Assembly (NCBI RefSeq): GCF_030065545.1
Contig: NZ_JASJNC010000008.1
Location: 62,001-126,000 of the forward strand
Reading direction: 5' to 3'
Origin: Marinicella marina
GTDB taxonomy: Bacteria; Pseudomonadota; Gammaproteobacteria; Xanthomonadales; Marinicellaceae
Length of the DNA: 64,000 nt
The first letter of the stretch is position 1. Each line of letters starts with the position of its first letter. Below, piece by piece: positions 35,097 through 45,000 of this stretch. A program made the translations under genes and the position numbers. The notes beneath the pieces were generated by a model that saw only the letters and a program-made list of their open reading frames with translations, was not told the origin of the DNA and made no database searches.

Positions 35097-36497
35097 ATGA
35101 CCAGCATAAATTCAGACTCAATCGTTTTCGACCTAGACCTCATACACAAATACAACCTCAGCGGTCCCCGTTACACTTCATACCCAACGGCAGTGGTTTT
35201 CAATGAGGCCTATGACGAACTACAACACAGAAAAAACCTGATGAGTTATTATGACGCCAGTCATGACAAGCCCTTGTCACTGTATTTCCACATCCCTTTT
35301 TGTGACACGCTGTGCTTCTTTTGTGCGTGTAACAAAATAGCCACAAAAAAACGCAGCAAAGCTGATATCTACTTGGACTATTTGGAACGCGAAATCAAGC
35401 TTCAAGCCGCACTGATCCCTGCATCAAGGGTGGTTGAACAAATGCATTTTGGTGGCGGTACACCGACATTCTTGACCCACAAACAATTGAAACGCATGAT
35501 GGCGATGATTGAGGACAACTTTAATTTGTTACATGATGACCGCCGTGATTACTCGATTGAAATAGACCCACGTGAAGCGGCTGATGAAACCATTCAATTA
35601 CTGGCTGACTTGGGTTTCAATCGTTTCTCCATGGGTGTTCAAGACGTGCAAGAAAAAGTTCAAATTGCCGTTAATCGCATTCAACCCATTGCCCTGACTG
35701 CTGATGCCATCAGCATGTGTCGTCAGAATGGTGCCAAATCAGTCAATGTGGACTTGATCTATGGCCTGCCTCATCAAACCAAAGAATCGTTCAAAAACAC
35801 ACTGGCGCAAGTGATTGAACTGTCGCCGGATCGGCTTTCAGTGTTTAATTATGCCCACATGCCTCACTTATTTATGCCACAGAAACGCATTGCAGAGGCT
35901 GATTTACCGGCTGCCGATGAAAAACTGGCCATTTTAAAGATGACCATTGAGGATTTAACTGCTGCAGGTTATGTTTATATTGGTATGGACCACTTTGCCA
36001 AACCTGATGATGAGTTGGCCGTAGCGCAGAGAAACGGACAGTTGCAAAGGAATTTCCAAGGCTATACCACCCACGCCGAATGTGACTTAGTGGCCATGGG
36101 TGTCAGCGCCATCAGCCTGATCAATAACTGCTTCAGTCAAAACGTCAAAACATTAGATGAATACTACGCACAACTAGACCAAGGACATATTCCTGTGATG
36201 AAGGGCTATGCTTTAAATGAGGATGATCGTTTGCGCAAACAGGTCATACAAAGTTTATCCTGTCATTTTATGCTCGATACAACAGCCACAGAAGCACAGT
36301 ATTCAATCAATTTTGAGGCATATTTTAGCCATGAATTACCGCAACTGCAGAGCATGAGTGAGGATGGCTTGCTTTGGATCAATGACAGCCACATTCATGT
36401 CACTGCCAAAGGACGCTTGTTAATCAGAAATATTTGTATGGTGTTTGATCAACACCTGAGAAAACAAACTGAGCAAAAATTTTCAAAGGTGATTTAG
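35097..36497 (+). CDS. hemN: Oxygen-independent coproporphyrinogen III oxidase
   Basis: Radical-SAM enzyme of haem synthesis used when oxygen is low, 466 residues against 457 in E. coli. The 4Fe-4S motif CDTLCFFCACNK has the HemN spacing C-x3-C-x2-C followed by the extra C-N-K. The N-terminal SGPRYTSYPTA, the GGGTP SAM segment and FSMGVQDVQEKVQ support HemN rather than the HemW chaperone. The ATG follows the FNR-type promoter by about 27 bases. hemA, the first gene of the pathway, is 17 kb away. Confidence 0.95.
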   Translation: MTSINSDSIVFDLDLIHKYNLSGPRYTSYPTAVVFNEAYDELQHRKNLMSYYDASHDKPLSLYFHIPFCDTLCFFCACNKIATKKRSKADIYLDYLEREIKLQAALIPASRVVEQMHFGGGTPTFLTHKQLKRMMAMIEDNFNLLHDDRRDYSIEIDPREAADETIQLLADLGFNRFSMGVQDVQEKVQIAVNRIQPIALTADAISMCRQNGAKSVNVDLIYGLPHQTKESFKNTLAQVIELSPDRLSVFNYAHMPHLFMPQKRIAEADLPAADEKLAILKMTIEDLTAAGYVYIGMDHFAKPDDELAVAQRNGQLQRNFQGYTTHAECDLVAMGVSAISLINNCFSQNVKTLDEYYAQLDQGHIPVMKGYALNEDDRLRKQVIQSLSCHFMLDTTATEAQYSINFEAYFSHELPQLQSMSEDGLLWINDSHIHVTAKGRLLIRNICMVFDQHLRKQTEQKFSKVI

Positions 36498-36603
36498 CTT
36501 TCAGTTAAATTATTTTTTCACAAGTAGATTTGTATTATGAGATTTCACTTATCGTCTCTATATACTGATTGCGTTTCAATCGTTTGCCCCCATATCAATT
36601 GTA

Positions 36604-36624
36604 TTGACAAAAACCTTTTGTCAA
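36604..36624. promoter_or_regulatory. Perfect 9-bp inverted repeat before a small membrane protein gene
   Basis: TTGACAAAA-acc-TTTTGTCAA ends 15 bases before the ATG at 36640 and just before its GGAAG ribosome site. It could be an operator, or an mRNA hairpin controlling access to the start. A terminator of hemN is less likely because no T tract follows. Confidence 0.5.
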
Positions 36625-36639
36625 CAACCGGAAGCAATC

Positions 36640-36861
36640 ATGAATTTGCGCGAACTCAACCCAAAACCACCTTCAGTTGAAATTCTGATTGAACCTACTC
36701 CAAACAAAAACAATTTTCCTGCAATGAATTTTTTGCGTGTAGCCGTTAAAAAAGCAGACAAACCATCGCTCACAACAACCCTATTCTTCATCTTTTTTAC
36801 AGTCATAACTTTTTTGAATGCCAATGCCACAACTTTACTTGTCAATGCCCTTGAGCAGTAA
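36640..36861 (+). CDS. Small single-pass membrane protein, unknown function
   Basis: Protein of 73 residues with a proline-rich soluble start (LNPKPPSVEILIEPTP) and one strongly hydrophobic segment near residues 47-68 (TTTLFFIFFTVITFLNAN). The ATG is preceded by GGAAG at a five-base distance. An upstream TTG extends the frame but lies inside an inverted repeat and is less likely. I recognise no family. The good ribosome site and membrane segment favour a real gene; the lack of homology knowledge keeps confidence moderate. Confidence 0.5.
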   Translation: MNLRELNPKPPSVEILIEPTPNKNNFPAMNFLRVAVKKADKPSLTTTLFFIFFTVITFLNANATTLLVNALEQ

Positions 36862-37068
36862 CGAATTTTAAAAGCTTGAACTCTTAATAGAGCCAAAGGC
36901 GTAAACAACACTTTTACAGCTATTATTTTTCTCCCAATGATTCTAGGTAGCTGAAGTCATTCAAACTCAAATCTGAAATATATACAGTCAGACTCACAGC
37001 CATTGAACTCAATGAGCCTTGAATGAAATAACTCGGCACCATGAATCTTAATTTTTGATACCGATTTC

Positions 37069-37098
37069 TTGATCTGATGGTCTTAGACCATTTATTAG
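37069..37098 (+). promoter_or_regulatory. Putative hflK promoter with palindrome in the spacer
   Basis: The -35 is TTGATC (37069-37074) and the -10 is TATTAG (37093-37098), with an 18-bp spacer. The spacer contains the perfect inverted repeat ATGGTC-tta-GACCAT (37077-37091). A palindrome between -35 and -10 is the standard place for a repressor or a MerR-type activator. Initiation near 37105 would give a leader of about 33 bases. Confidence 0.5.
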
Positions 37099-37137
37099 CG
37101 TTTTTTTAAACATTAAACTTAACAAACCAGGAACAAA

Positions 37138-38208
37138 ATGAATAACACACAACCACCACATGGCCCTTGGGACCCCAACAACCCAGCTTCATCGGGCTTG
37201 GCCCAAGTCAAAAAACTATTTGATTCCTTTTTTAAAAATAAGAACAAAAATAATGGAGTTAAAAATTTCAGTTTATTTTTTATTTTAATTACTGTCATTT
37301 TAAGCACCTGGAGTGCCATATACACCATACCAAGTGATTCAGTTGCAGTGGTTCAAAGATTTGGAAAATACTTGAAGGTGGTGCCTGCTGGATTACACAT
37401 CAAGTTACCTTTGGGAATTGATGCAGTATCTATTGTGCCGGTTAAAAGACAGTTGAAGCAGGAGTTTGGATTTAAAACACCAGGAGCCACTGACCCCTAT
37501 CAAAGTGCAATAGGTCAAAACGGTTTACAAGAAACACAAATGGTTACTGGTGACCTCAATGCTGCCTTGGTGGAATGGGTGGTTCAGTATCGGGTTTCTG
37601 AACCCACAAAGTTCCTATTTGAGGTCAGAAACCCCAGCCAAACATTAAGGTATGTCTCAGAATCAGTCATGCGAGAAGTTGTGGGCGACAGAACTGTTGA
37701 CGAGGTAATTACAATTGGACGTCAAGAAATAGAGTCTGAAGCATTGATTAAAATGCAGACGCTATCAACCAAATATGCCATGGGCATCAGCATTGATCAG
37801 GTACAGCTCAAAAACATTAACCCACCCAAACCTGTGCAAGAGTCATTTAATGAAGTCAATCAAGCTCAACAAGAAAAAGAAAAGTTAATTAACGAAGCAA
37901 GGCGAGATTACAACAAGGTGGTGCCATTAGCGTTAGGAGAAAAAGACCAACGCATTCGAGAAGCAGACGGATACAGATTAAAACGCATTAATGAAGCATT
38001 GGGCGATGTAGCCAGGTTCAATTCTCTGCTTAAAGAATACAGCAAAGCACCTGAGGTAACTCGTCGGCGGATATACATCGAAACCATGGAAACGGTGATG
38101 CCTTTGATTGAATCTAAAATCATCATCGATCTAGCCACCAATAACATCCTACCACTGCTGAATCTTGATTCTAATAAAACGACAACAACCCCTGGAGCAA
38201 ATAAATGA
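37138..38208 (+). CDS. hflK: HflK, FtsH-associated SPFH membrane protein
   Basis: Inner-membrane SPFH/prohibitin-family protein of 356 residues that forms the HflKC cage around FtsH. A Gly/Pro/Asn-rich start (PPHGPWDPNNP) typical of HflK is followed by one membrane helix (about residues 45-62, FSLFFILITVILSTW). The SPFH domain comes next (VAVVQRFGKYLKVVPAGLH, VEWVVQYRV, SESVMREVVG, NEVNQAQQEKEKLINEA). AGGA precedes the ATG. It overlaps hflC by four bases. Unlike in E. coli, hfq/hflX do not lie upstream, so the pair has been moved from its usual locus. Confidence 0.94.
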   Translation: MNNTQPPHGPWDPNNPASSGLAQVKKLFDSFFKNKNKNNGVKNFSLFFILITVILSTWSAIYTIPSDSVAVVQRFGKYLKVVPAGLHIKLPLGIDAVSIVPVKRQLKQEFGFKTPGATDPYQSAIGQNGLQETQMVTGDLNAALVEWVVQYRVSEPTKFLFEVRNPSQTLRYVSESVMREVVGDRTVDEVITIGRQEIESEALIKMQTLSTKYAMGISIDQVQLKNINPPKPVQESFNEVNQAQQEKEKLINEARRDYNKVVPLALGEKDQRIREADGYRLKRINEALGDVARFNSLLKEYSKAPEVTRRRIYIETMETVMPLIESKIIIDLATNNILPLLNLDSNKTTTTPGANK

Positions 38209-39155
38209 AACCAGTACTTGTATTAATAGCCGTACTTTTGTTGTTACTCACCATCAAAGAATCACTCTACAAAGTTGGTGAAGTGGAACAGGTAATCATC
38301 ACTCAATTCGGAAAACCAGTTGGCAACGCTGTTACAGAAGCCGGTTTGAATTTTAAAACACCGTTTATACAAGAGGTTAATGCCATTGATAAGAGAATTC
38401 TTGAATGGGATGGAACACCCTCAGACATGCCAACTAAAGACAAACTTTATATCTCTGTTGATTTATTCGCACGCTGGCGCATAACAGATCCTTTGCAGTA
38501 TTTTTTGCGCCTAAGAGATGAGCGCAGTGCTCAATCTAGGTTAGATGATATTTTAGGCAGTGAAACCAGGAATGCGGTGGCTAAGCATGAATTGATTGAA
38601 ATCATCAGAACAACCAAAGACCGTCAGCCAGCCCGGGATGCAATGAATGATGGCGCTGAAGATGCTGATGTCGGTAATTTAGTACCCATCCAAAAAGGCA
38701 GGCAATTGGTAGAACAAGAAATTTTCTTGGCCGCGGCAGAGAAAGTACAAGTATTTGGGATAGAGTTACTTGATATTCGATTTAAGCGGATAAATTATAA
38801 CGCCAGTGTGAGACCAAAAATTTATGACAGAATGATCAGTGAACGTCGTCAAATTGCAGAACGGTTTTTATCGGAAGGTAATGGAGAAGCTGCCAGAATC
38901 CGAGGGAATCGAGTCAGAGAATTAAATAAAATTCAGTCCGAAGCTTATAAAGAAGTTGAAGAAATAAGAGGCATAGCTGACGCCAAAGCCACAGAAATTT
39001 ATGCACTGGCCTACAACAAATCCACACTCTCAATTGAACTATTTGAATTTACCAGAACCATGCAAGCCTACCCCATGATTATTTCTAGGAATGCCACCTT
39101 GGTTCTATCTACTGAAAGCGACTTATTTAAATACCTCAAAGGCGTAAAAGAGTGA
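38205..39155 (+). CDS. hflC: HflC, FtsH-associated SPFH membrane protein
   Basis: Partner of HflK, 316 residues. An N-terminal anchor (VLVLIAVLLLLLTI) is followed by the SPFH domain (EVEQVIITQFGKPVG, DKRILEWDGTPSDMPTKDK, VDLFARWRITDPLQYF). A helical region follows with RMISERRQIAERF, the HflC hallmark near the C-terminal third. The start overlaps the hflK stop (ATGA). Its own stop overlaps a following GTG start (GTGA), so three genes are translationally linked. Confidence 0.94.
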   Translation: MKPVLVLIAVLLLLLTIKESLYKVGEVEQVIITQFGKPVGNAVTEAGLNFKTPFIQEVNAIDKRILEWDGTPSDMPTKDKLYISVDLFARWRITDPLQYFLRLRDERSAQSRLDDILGSETRNAVAKHELIEIIRTTKDRQPARDAMNDGAEDADVGNLVPIQKGRQLVEQEIFLAAAEKVQVFGIELLDIRFKRINYNASVRPKIYDRMISERRQIAERFLSEGNGEAARIRGNRVRELNKIQSEAYKEVEEIRGIADAKATEIYALAYNKSTLSIELFEFTRTMQAYPMIISRNATLVLSTESDLFKYLKGVKE

Positions 39156-40366
39156 ATCATTCAAATCAAGAGAAACAGGCGGATTTTGTTCAAAAGGAAG
39201 ATTACACCAATGATTTATTTTGGGGCGTCATAGGCAGCTCTAGGAAACCAGATGAGCGACGCCACCCGATTCACCCAGATCATATAACTCGAATACCACT
39301 AAAAGTAAGGCAAAAGCTGGTTTTTGAATCAGGGTATGGACAACCTTTTGGAGTTTCTGATGAGGCCATCAGCCAATTAACTGGAGGCACTTTATCGCGC
39401 GAAGAAATATTAACAAAACTCGGCACTGCCATCATTGCTAAACCCACTGAACAGGATTTACAACAATTGAAAATAGGTGGCACGCTTTGGGGGTACACCC
39501 ATTGTATCCAACAAACATCTATGACCCAAACGGCGATAGATCGCAAACAAACACTCATAGCATTTGAAGACATGTTTGTTTGGTCACCCAGCGGACAGGT
39601 TGGCAGACATACCTTTTACAAAAATAACGAAATGGCTGGCTATTGCGCAGTCTTACATGCCCTTCAACTTAAAGGCATAGATGGTCACTATGGCAATCAG
39701 CGGAAGGTCATTATATTTAGTTTCGGGGCAGTAAGTCGAGGTGCCATTTATGCTTTAAAAGCACATGGTTTCAGAGACATCACAATCTGTATACAGAGAC
39801 CAGACCACGAGGTACGAGAGGAAGTACTTGACTGTCATTATGTAAAACTGAAAGAAGGCTCTGTAGATGAGGCACGCATGATGGTGGTTGAACATGACGG
39901 CAGCTCAAGGCCATTAACAGCGCTGATAAAGGAGTCAGATATAGTGGTTAATGGCACTTTTCAAAACACCAATAATCCGATGTATTTCGTACTCGAATCA
40001 GAGGCTGAATGCCTTAAACCAAACTGTTTAATCATTGATGTCAGCTGTGATGAGGGCATGGGTTTTTTCTTTGCTAAGCCAACCTCTTTCAAAAGCCCAA
40101 TCATTACATACAAAACAGTAGATTATTATGCTGTGGATCATACCCCAAGTTACTTGTGGGAAAGTGCAACCAGATCAATTTCTGCTGCACTCATTGTCCA
40201 TTTACCAACTGTGTTGTCAGGATACGCAGGCTGGCAGCAAAGTGAAACCATCAAAAGAGCCATTAATATTGATGGCGGTTTAATCAAAAACTTAGCCATA
40301 CTTTCATTTCAAAATCGAAATATTGATTACCCCCACTTAAGGCTTAACAAACCACACATTATTTAA
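39152..40366 (+). CDS. Alanine dehydrogenase/PNT-family protein, N5-(carboxyethyl)ornithine-synthase-like
   Basis: Cytoplasmic protein of 404 residues with the two-domain layout of alanine dehydrogenase, saccharopine dehydrogenase and N5-(carboxyethyl)ornithine synthase. Support includes an early ERRHPIHPDHI (compare the E-x-R-V-A-x-x-P start), IAKPTEQDLQQLK, and a Rossmann segment VIIFSFGAVSRGAIYALKA. Later NGTFQNTNNPMYF and LIIDVSCDEGMG appear. It starts at GTG, overlapping the hflC stop by four bases. An amino-acid oxidoreductase coupled to hflKC is not a combination I know. The substrate is unknown, and alanine, ornithine or a lysine-type substrate are all possible. Confidence 0.75.
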   Translation: MNHSNQEKQADFVQKEDYTNDLFWGVIGSSRKPDERRHPIHPDHITRIPLKVRQKLVFESGYGQPFGVSDEAISQLTGGTLSREEILTKLGTAIIAKPTEQDLQQLKIGGTLWGYTHCIQQTSMTQTAIDRKQTLIAFEDMFVWSPSGQVGRHTFYKNNEMAGYCAVLHALQLKGIDGHYGNQRKVIIFSFGAVSRGAIYALKAHGFRDITICIQRPDHEVREEVLDCHYVKLKEGSVDEARMMVVEHDGSSRPLTALIKESDIVVNGTFQNTNNPMYFVLESEAECLKPNCLIIDVSCDEGMGFFFAKPTSFKSPIITYKTVDYYAVDHTPSYLWESATRSISAALIVHLPTVLSGYAGWQQSETIKRAINIDGGLIKNLAILSFQNRNIDYPHLRLNKPHII

Positions 40367-40405
40367 TGTGACCAAGATATAACAGAAAAAAACCAGGAGT
40401 TATCT

Positions 40406-40555
40406 ATGAAAACCAGTGACGAAAAAAAAGAGCTGATGAAAAAACACGGCATTACTTATGAAATGAAATTTATTTATAAGTATAAAAATCATAAATACGA
40501 TGATTTGAATCAAGCGGTAAATTACGCTGTTTTTGAAGCAAAAAATGACAAATAA
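40406..40555 (+). CDS. Small charged protein of 49 residues
   Basis: A short frame with an excellent AGGAG ribosome site seven bases before the ATG. The protein begins MKTSDEKKELMKKHG and continues with FIYKYKNHKYDDLNQAVNYA, an alternating Tyr/Lys pattern suggesting a beta hairpin followed by a helix. It is highly basic and soluble. It lies 39 bases after the alanine-dehydrogenase-like gene, so it may be the last gene of the hflKC transcript. I recognise no family name. Confidence 0.65.
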   Translation: MKTSDEKKELMKKHGITYEMKFIYKYKNHKYDDLNQAVNYAVFEAKNDK

Positions 40556-40602
40556 CTATATTGGGAAAATCATTTACCAATTTTAATCAATGATATACGG
40601 TC

Positions 40603-42063
40603 TTATGTGTTGGGTAAATCACCCTCACCCTTTAAAGGCAATGAGGTATTTCCCATCAGATAAACATCCATGTGATGTGCCATTTCACGACCCTCTGAGA
40701 TGGCCCACACCACCAATGATTGTCCTCGTCGGCAATCACCAGCAGCAAACAACCCAGGTTTAATTTGATAATCATGTTCGCTCGCTGCAAATAAATCACG
40801 CTGGTTCAGATTCAAATCGAATTGATTGGCCAGCTGATGTTGCGTACCAACAAAACCCATGGCTAATAACACCATGTCGCAAGGCCATTCTTTTTCACTG
40901 CCTGGAAGCTGTTTGAGTTGCATTTTTCCATCACAGTGCTGCCATTCCACTTGGACTGTACTGAGACCAGACAATTGACCCTCACCATTAGAATTAAACG
41001 CTGTGGTAGTTAAGCTCCAGTTTTGTTGCACGCCCTCTTGATGCGAACTGCTGACGCGCAGTCTCATAGGCCAGTATGGCCACGGTTGATCTGGCCGCCT
41101 GTCATGCGGTGGTTTCGGCATGATTTCAAAATTAGTGACAGATCTTGCCCCTTGCCTGATGGCAGTACCTATGCAGTCAGAGCCAGTATCACCGCCGCCA
41201 ATGACAATGACATGCTTGTCCTTGGCCAACAGCCTGTCATCAGGGTTAATTTCACCAGATACCACTTGGTTGTTGTGTGATAAAAAACTCATGGCAGGAT
41301 GGATGCCAGCTGCAGCACGGCCAGGTATATCCAAATCCCGTGGTAAATTAGCGCCCGCGCACAAAGCAATGGCATCAAAACGTTGTTCTAACTCTTCATT
41401 GCTGATGTCTTTGCCAATTTCAGTATCACATTTAAATCTGATTCCAGCTGCCTGAAGTAATTCAAGGCGACGTTCAATGACCGTTTTTTCTAATTTAAAA
41501 TCTGGGATACCATAACGTAACAGACCACCAGCCTGTTTATCTTTCTCATAAACTGTTACCAGGTGGCCTGCCCTATTCAATTGTTCGGCTGCTGCCAGAC
41601 CTGCTGGTCCAGAACCAACCACAGCAACAGACTTTCCAGAGCGAATCACCGGTTCTTCAGCCACCACATAACCTTTTGTAAAAGCATGTTCAGCAATTTG
41701 TTTTTCTATATTCTCAATACTGACAGGATCGGCATTGATGTTCAAGACACAAGCCTCCTCACAGGGTGCTGGACACAAGCGTCCGGTGAATTCCGGAAAG
41801 TTGTTGGTTTGGTGGAGGATGCGGCTGGCTTTTTGCCAATGTCCTTGATAGACGGCATCATTAAAATCTGGAATTCGATTACCCAACGGACAACCACTGT
41901 GACAAAACGGGATGCCACAATTCATGCATCTGGCTGTTTGTTGCACCAATTCTTGTTGCTGCAAAGGAATGGTGAACTCACGGTAATGCTTAATTCGCTC
42001 ATCAACCTCAGTATAAGCTTCTGTTTTTCTTGGGAGTTCTAGGAATCCAGTTGTTTTCCCCAT
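40603..42063 (-). CDS. gltD: Glutamate synthase (NADPH) small subunit
   Basis: FAD-containing subunit of 486 residues that passes electrons from NADPH to GltB. The N-terminal cysteine clusters bind 4Fe-4S (CMNCGIPFCHSGCP and CPAPCEEAC). FAD- and NADPH-binding Rossmann motifs follow (VAVVGSGPAGLAAAEQL and VIVIGGGDTGSDC), with AAGDCRRGQSLVVWAI near the end. The ATG at 42063 overlaps the gltB stop in the form TGATG; a GTG one codon earlier is also in frame. Together the two subunits turn glutamine and 2-oxoglutarate into two glutamate. Confidence 0.95.
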   Translation of the reverse strand: MGKTTGFLELPRKTEAYTEVDERIKHYREFTIPLQQQELVQQTARCMNCGIPFCHSGCPLGNRIPDFNDAVYQGHWQKASRILHQTNNFPEFTGRLCPAPCEEACVLNINADPVSIENIEKQIAEHAFTKGYVVAEEPVIRSGKSVAVVGSGPAGLAAAEQLNRAGHLVTVYEKDKQAGGLLRYGIPDFKLEKTVIERRLELLQAAGIRFKCDTEIGKDISNEELEQRFDAIALCAGANLPRDLDIPGRAAAGIHPAMSFLSHNNQVVSGEINPDDRLLAKDKHVIVIGGGDTGSDCIGTAIRQGARSVTNFEIMPKPPHDRRPDQPWPYWPMRLRVSSSHQEGVQQNWSLTTTAFNSNGEGQLSGLSTVQVEWQHCDGKMQLKQLPGSEKEWPCDMVLLAMGFVGTQHQLANQFDLNLNQRDLFAASEHDYQIKPGLFAAGDCRRGQSLVVWAISEGREMAHHMDVYLMGNTSLPLKGEGDLPNT

Positions 42064-45000
42064 CACACCACCTCCTGCACAGGCTGCTCTGAGGCGATGC
42101 GCTGTAGCGCTTGTCGATACTCCTCAGGCTCAATAAAAACAAAATGTTTACTTTCTTCTGACCAATTGGACAGTATTTTTTTTGCTATGCTGCTGCTGGT
42201 ATGTAATTGATGTTTTTTTATCAATGATTTGAGGTGTTTTTTATTTTTTTGGTCTGGTTTTTCTAGGTTCAAATCGCCGGCTGCACAATATGATGACAAT
42301 TGATTTTTAGGGTCATAAACAAATGCATGGCCACCCGACATACCAGCGGCAAAATTTCGGCCAACAACACCCAAAACCACCACCACGCCACCGGTCATGT
42401 ATTCACAACCATGGTCACCAATACCCTCAACCACTGCAGTGGCTCCAGAATTACGTACCGCAAAGCGTTCACCAGCCATGCCGTTGATGTATATTTCACC
42501 AGCGGTGGCACCATAAAGACAGACATTGCCAGTGATGATATTTTCCTGAGCAATGATGTCACAATCATCGGGCACTTTGATGATGACTTTGGCCCCACAT
42601 AAGCCCTTGGCCAGGTAATCGTTGGTATTGCCTGAAACCACAAAAGTCACACCATGGGTAGCAAAAGCCGCAAAGCTTTGTCCAGCTGAACCTGAGAAGT
42701 TCAGTAGCAAGGTATCTGCTGGCAATCCATCGGCGCCATGAATCTTTGAAATTTCATGACTTAATATGGCCCCAACCGCTCGATCGGTGTTAGCAATCGG
42801 GTAGCTCAAAATGGTATGTTCTTTGCGAAACAATGCCATATGTGCTTTGGCAATGATGTCAAAATCAATTGATTTATCAAGCTCATGCTGCTGTTGTTTG
42901 TTGCCATACAGAACAGCACCATTGCTGGGTTTGGATTGATACAAAATCGGTGACAAATCGATGTTCATTAAATGGGCTTTCCCAATGATACCTTGGTGAT
43001 CTAATTTGTTGACTTGGCCGACCATTTCATCAACAGTTCTGAAACCCAATGAAGCCATGATTTGTCGCATTTCTTCTGCCACAAAATACATGAAGTTAAC
43101 CACGTGCTCTGGCTTACCAGTGAATTTTTTCCGCAATTCCGGGTTTTGGGTAGCGATACCAACTGGGCAAGTATTAAGGTGACAAGCTCGCATCATGACA
43201 CAACCTGATGCCACCAAAGGTGCTGTGGCAAAACCAAACTCTTCAGCACCCAATAAACAGGCCACCGCCACATCGCGACCGGTTTTCAACTGCCCATCAC
43301 ATTCTAATTTAACGCGGTTACGCAAATCATTGGCCACCAAAGTTTGTTGTGCCTCTGCCAAGCCCAGTTCCCAAGGCAATCCAGCATGTTTCAGTGAAGT
43401 CAAAGGCGCTGCACCGGTACCTCCATCAAAGCCAGAAATTAAAATCACATCCGCCTTGGCTTTGGCCACACCAGCAGCCACCGTTCCCACCCCTGCTTGG
43501 GAAACTAACTTGACGTTAATTCTTGCAGTCCGGTTGGCAGATTTCAGGTCATAGATTAATTGTGACAGGTCTTCAATCGAGTAAATATCATGGTGCGGCG
43601 GTGGTGATATCAAACCCACATAGGGTGTGGAATTACGTGTTTGGGCAATTTCATAGTTGACTTTGGCACCTGGCAGTTGACCGCCCTCACCTGGTTTGGC
43701 CCCTTGCGCCATTTTGATTTGAATTTCACTGGCGTGGGTCAAGTAATGTGAGGTGACACCAAAGCGTCCTGAGGCCACTTGTTTAATGGCCGAGTTTTTC
43801 CAGTCACCGTTGGCTTGTTGAAAGAAACGCTGTTCCTGTTCTCCACCTTCACCTGAGTTACTTTTTCCGCCAATTCGATTCATCGCAATGGCCAAATTTT
43901 CATGGGCTTCTTGTGAGATTGAACCATAAGACATGGCCCCGGTTTTAAAGCGTTTCACAATATCAGTCCATGGTTCCACCTCAGTCAATGGGATGGGGTC
44001 TAATTGGGTGAACTTTAACAACCCCCTGATGGTCATGAGGGCCTCGCTTTGCTGGTTGATGTTATCGGCGTATTGCTGGTAATGTTGTAAACTGTTGCTG
44101 CGTACTGCTTGTTGCAGTTTCGCCACTGATACTGGATTGAATTGATGCTTTTCACCGTTTCGCCGCCATCGATATTGACCACCAGCCTCCAGTAAATCAC
44201 TTTGCTTGGCATGAAATGCTTTGTTTTGATTTTCTCGGATGTGCTGTTCAATTTCATACAAACCGATGCCTTCAACACGTGTGATGGTGCCAGGGAAATA
44301 ACGGTCTATGGTCATCTGATTGATGCCCACACATTCAAATATTTGCGCGCCGCGATAAGAATTGAGCGTGGAGATTCCAATTTTGTTCATGACCTTCAAC
44401 AAGCCCTTGCCCACAGCTTGGTTGTATTGGGCAACTGCCTTTGAATAATCCACATCAACCAATTCATCTGCCTCAATCAATTCAGCAATGATATCATTAA
44501 CGATATATGGGTTTACGGCACTGGCACCGTAAGCAAACAGCATGGCATAGTGATGGACTTCGCGGGGCTCTGCAGATTCAATTATCACACTGCACTGTGA
44601 ACGCATGGCGACTTGATGCAAGCCATTGTTTAAATATGAACAGGCCAATAAAGCTGGAATTGGCGCCATTTTTTTATCAGCCGCCCGATCAGATAGGATG
44701 ATGATGTTATGACCAGATTCAATCGCTTTGATACCGGCCTGAATCACCTCCTCTAAAGCCTGCTCTAGCCCGTTGAGTCCTTTTTCGACCTCATACAGCA
44801 TGGTCACAGTCTGCGCTTTTAAGCCAGGCAATTGACTGAGCTTGATTTTATGTAAGTCTCGTTTTGAAATGACTGGGTTGGCTATTTTTAATTTTCGACA
44901 ATGCGATTCAGAGACATCAAACACGTTGCTGTCAGCACCCAATGTCAAACTGATGTCAGTGACCAATTCTTCTCTGATACCATCCAACGGTGGGTTGGTT

